A stretch of DNA of 23,106 nucleotides, taken from assembly GCA_021788365.1 (NCBI GenBank), contig JAJYKS010000011.1, forward strand, positions 1-23,106, given 5' to 3'. This document shows positions 21,274 through 23,106 of this stretch, in pieces. The position numbers and the translations under genes were made by a program. The DNA comes from a bacterium (GTDB lineage Bacteria; Patescibacteria; Microgenomatia; UBA1400; UBA12108). Numbering within the stretch: the stretch's first letter is position 1; each line of letters opens with the position of its first letter. The notes beneath the pieces are model-generated. The model made no database searches. It was not told the origin of the DNA and saw only the letters and a program-made list of their open reading frames with translations.

Positions 21274-22013
21274 TGAAACTTGTCTCGGTAAATATCGAGT
21301 GGTAGAAACATCTGGACACAGTTGCAGCGCTTTTAGCGCGGGAAGCGGCCGATGTTGTGGTTCTCATGGAAGTGGTAGCAACGGATGTATCTACGCTTGC
21401 CGGTGGACAGTATTCCTATACGGCTTTTATGCCAAACTGTCGCGTTGGGGAGCAGATATCCGGTGTGGCCATCCTCTCACGTTATCCGATCTCTACGGTT
21501 GCAAAGCTATATTGTGGGCGGGGGAGTGAAACGGACATACCCATCCGCGGTACGGGTACCCACGCACCCGTCGTCCTCCTTGCGGATGTGGCGACACCTG
21601 AGGGCGTGTATCGAATAGGGGCGGTCCACTTTACCTGGACGCCTGATGGCCAGCCGACGCCCGAGCAAGAACGGGATGTGGCGACACTTCTTGCCTATCT
21701 CCCGCAGTATCAACCACTTATCCTCGCCGGCGACTTCAATATCCCACGACAGGTAAACCGCTTGTATGACACGCTCCATGCCCATCTCATCGACAATATA
21801 CCGAAAGATGTTGTGAATAGTATCGATCCCGATTTGCACTACGCGAACAAAGAGCAGCGAGGAAAGTTGTCACTCATGGTTGACTATGTGTGGACCACGC
21901 CGGAGTACACGGCGCGCGACGTGCGGCTTGTAAATGGCGTATCTGATCACTGCGGAGTGGTGGCTACTATTTCTCGAACAGAGACGCCAGCCAGAGGAAG
22001 AAGCGAGCCATAG
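21273..22013 (+). pseudogene. EEP-family hydrolase gene interrupted by an in-frame TAG
   Basis: The ATG at 21273 overlaps the rho stop (TAATG). It reads MKLVSVNIEW, then TAG at 21303-21305, then continues in the same frame as KHLDTVAALLAREAADVVVLMEV. The protein is an endonuclease/exonuclease/phosphatase-fold enzyme: VNIE carries the conserved Asn, LMEV the metal-binding Glu, AGDFNIPR the D-x-N motif, DYVWTTPEY and SDHCGVV the C-terminal Asp-His pair. All catalytic motifs survive, so the only lesion is the amber codon. Restart at GTG 21357 or ATG 21366 would lose the conserved Asn. Its 3' end overlaps the convergent minus-strand gene by 47 bases. A recent nonsense mutation, a sequence error or readthrough are all possible. 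Confidence 0.8.
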
Positions 22014-22908
22014 GATTGGTGGGGGTGGTACCGTGATTTTCGACTGGAGCCGGTGAGGGGATAGGAGAGCCGAGGGATTTGAGTTCGTTTACGGTTGGGG
22101 TTTCCGGAGACGGCGTGGGTGAGGGAGTGGTGGTGAGGGTACGGTGGGATTGTCCCTCGACTCCCTCGGCTTTGCTCGGGATCTTCGCTTCGCTGCGAGG
22201 TGCGGTTGCGGCAGGGTTTGTGAGACAGCGGAGGGAGAAGTTGTCGAACGAGGCGATCGTATTGGTGGTTCCCGCGTCTAGCTCGAAGCGGACGTCGCCG
22301 TCTGTTTCGCCGGGGAAGTTGCCGAGCAGTGTATATGTGCCAGTGGTTTTGTAATAGACCTTGAAATCTTTGCCGGTACGCACTATTTGGAACCGAACGT
22401 TTGGTGCTGTGCCGACGGTGACACTTTTTTCCGAGCCGCCCACGGGGTAGGTAATGAGTGCGCCGGTTGAGTCGCGCTCGGCTACCACGCCGTAGGCGCT
22501 ATCGGCAGTTACCGCCTTAAACTGGGCTTTGCCTGTGTCGCCGGCGTTTTGGACAACGGAGGGGATGTCGACTTCAGCCACAAAATCTCCATGAAAAACA
22601 TTGCGGGAGAAGACGCGGGACGTGGTGACGGTGCCGTCTGCCGTGACCGTGAGGTGGCCGCCTGCGACCGCCGCCGATTTTCCCGTAGCGTCTAGCTCCG
22701 GCGACCATTCATTCGTGTTGAGCGAGCTACTATTAAAATCTTCGCTAAAGCCGCTTGCGCAGCCTACCGTTTGCGGCGTGGGGGTGGCGGTCGCCCCGAG
22801 CACGTAGTCATGGGGCGAGCGGGGGTGGGTGAGGGGATAGTAGGCGGCAAGGGCGACCGCGCCGAGGAGGGTAAACGCTACGTAGCGATAGGGGGAGGGT
22901 CTCGCCAT
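21967..22908 (-). CDS. Secreted or anchored beta-sandwich protein with Pro/Thr-rich stalk
   Basis: A 313-residue protein. Residues about 7-25 are a signal or anchor helix (YRYVAFTLLGAVALAAYYPL). Residues about 50-235 look like a concanavalin/LamG-like beta sandwich: FSEDFNSSSLNTNEWSPEL, FHGDFVAEVDIPS, VRFQIVRTGKDFKVYYKTTG and ASFDNFSLRC are typical of such glycan-binding or glycoside-processing domains. A stalk rich in Pro, Thr and Ser follows (TTTPSPTPSPETPT), then a short hydrophobic tail (MARFFLWLASLFEK). Ligand is unknown. Its start is seven bases downstream of the preceding minus-strand stop, so the two are probably co-transcribed. Confidence 0.8.
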   Translation of the reverse strand: MARPSPYRYVAFTLLGAVALAAYYPLTHPRSPHDYVLGATATPTPQTVGCASGFSEDFNSSSLNTNEWSPELDATGKSAAVAGGHLTVTADGTVTTSRVFSRNVFHGDFVAEVDIPSVVQNAGDTGKAQFKAVTADSAYGVVAERDSTGALITYPVGGSEKSVTVGTAPNVRFQIVRTGKDFKVYYKTTGTYTLLGNFPGETDGDVRFELDAGTTNTIASFDNFSLRCLTNPAATAPRSEAKIPSKAEGVEGQSHRTLTTTPSPTPSPETPTVNELKSLGSPIPSPAPVENHGTTPTNPMARFFLWLASLFEK

Positions 22909-22915
22909 CTCGTGC

Positions 22916-23106
22916 CTATTTCACAATCCACCATGAGATATTCACATCGGTTGCGAGGGGGGAGTCGAGGGAGAGGGTGAAGGAGGGGCGGCAAGGTTCC
23001 GAACTCTTGGAAAGTTCGGAACCTAGGTCGCAGGTGTTTTTGGCAGACAGGGACAAAATACTTCCGTGAAGATCTCCTTGTGGGGTGTAATACACGAGAT
23101 TGGCAG
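22916..23106 (-). CDS. C-terminal fragment of a putative exported protein
   Basis: An open frame enters from the right edge and ends at TAG (22918-22916); 62 residues are visible, starting ANLVYYTPQGDLHGS and ending ATDVNISWWIVK. The alternation of polar and hydrophobic residues and two cysteines suggest an exported beta-rich domain. The segment LGSELSKSSEPC is encoded by a perfect inverted repeat (22995-23023). It lies just upstream of the beta-sandwich gene in the same orientation. The rest of the gene is outside the window. Confidence 0.6.
   Translation of the reverse strand, partial: ANLVYYTPQGDLHGSILSLSAKNTCDLGSELSKSSEPCRPSFTLSLDSPLATDVNISWWIVK
22995..23023. repeat. Perfect 11-bp inverted repeat in coding sequence
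   Basis: GGTTCCGAACT (22995-23005) and AGTTCGGAACC (23013-23023) flank a seven-base loop inside the partial minus-strand gene. Confidence 0.75.

Noticed and set aside
21303..21305. Genome-wide reassignment of TAG (or TGA) to sense
   Set aside because: TAG properly ends trxA, trxB, mnmA and lgt, and TGA ends lig, radA and the transporter, each at the expected protein length.

Overview
The window looks like a bacterial chromosome from a streamlined lineage, most plausibly the Patescibacteria / Candidate Phyla Radiation. This is inferred from the gene set: an archaeal-type ATP-dependent DNA ligase, a four-domain S1 protein, a very short Lgt, small one-TM proteins and almost no spacers. No rRNA is present to prove it. 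UGA, UAA and UAG all end genes here, so the standard bacterial code applies. I see no tRNA, rRNA, CRISPR array, transposase or prophage gene.

Layout. 1-908 (minus): a Fic-domain protein running off the left edge, divergent from the ligase (969-2750). The ligase is followed by a transporter-like membrane protein, a small protein, a four-TM membrane protein and Lgt. 5496-8267 is a redox and metabolic block: a CstR-like repressor with its own palindromic operator, thioredoxin, thioredoxin reductase and malic enzyme. 8346-12236 is a cell-envelope / peptide-modification block: a membrane-anchored DsbA-like protein, a 7TM protein of the 'inactive transglutaminase' type, a RimK-like ATP-grasp fused to a retropepsin-like protease, and an unassigned protein. 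12248-16000 holds mnmA, a small membrane protein, rpsA, a 47-aa protein and a divergent beta-carbonic-anhydrase-like protein. 16001-17537 has two small membrane-protein genes, each behind a strong promoter and a long, highly structured leader. 17668-22013 has radA, a 58-aa membrane peptide, a 730-base gene-free stretch with a strong promoter and many perfect hairpins, rho, and an EEP-family hydrolase gene broken by an in-frame TAG. The right edge (minus) holds two secreted-protein genes.

Three whole-window patterns stand out. (1) Many genes have a -10 hexamer only 6-9 bases before the start codon and no Shine-Dalgarno, which implies leaderless mRNAs; the others have clear GGAGG sites. (2) Short repeats have colonised coding sequence in frame: tandem heptads (an octad in the ligase) in lig, trxB, mnmA and radA and in intergenic gaps, and palindromes of the form CATACC-W-GGTATG in fic, lig and radA. 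(3) There are at least four candidate structured RNAs, the largest upstream of rho. No search or folding program was available, so family names rest on motifs read by eye and the RNA calls on hand-found complementary arms.
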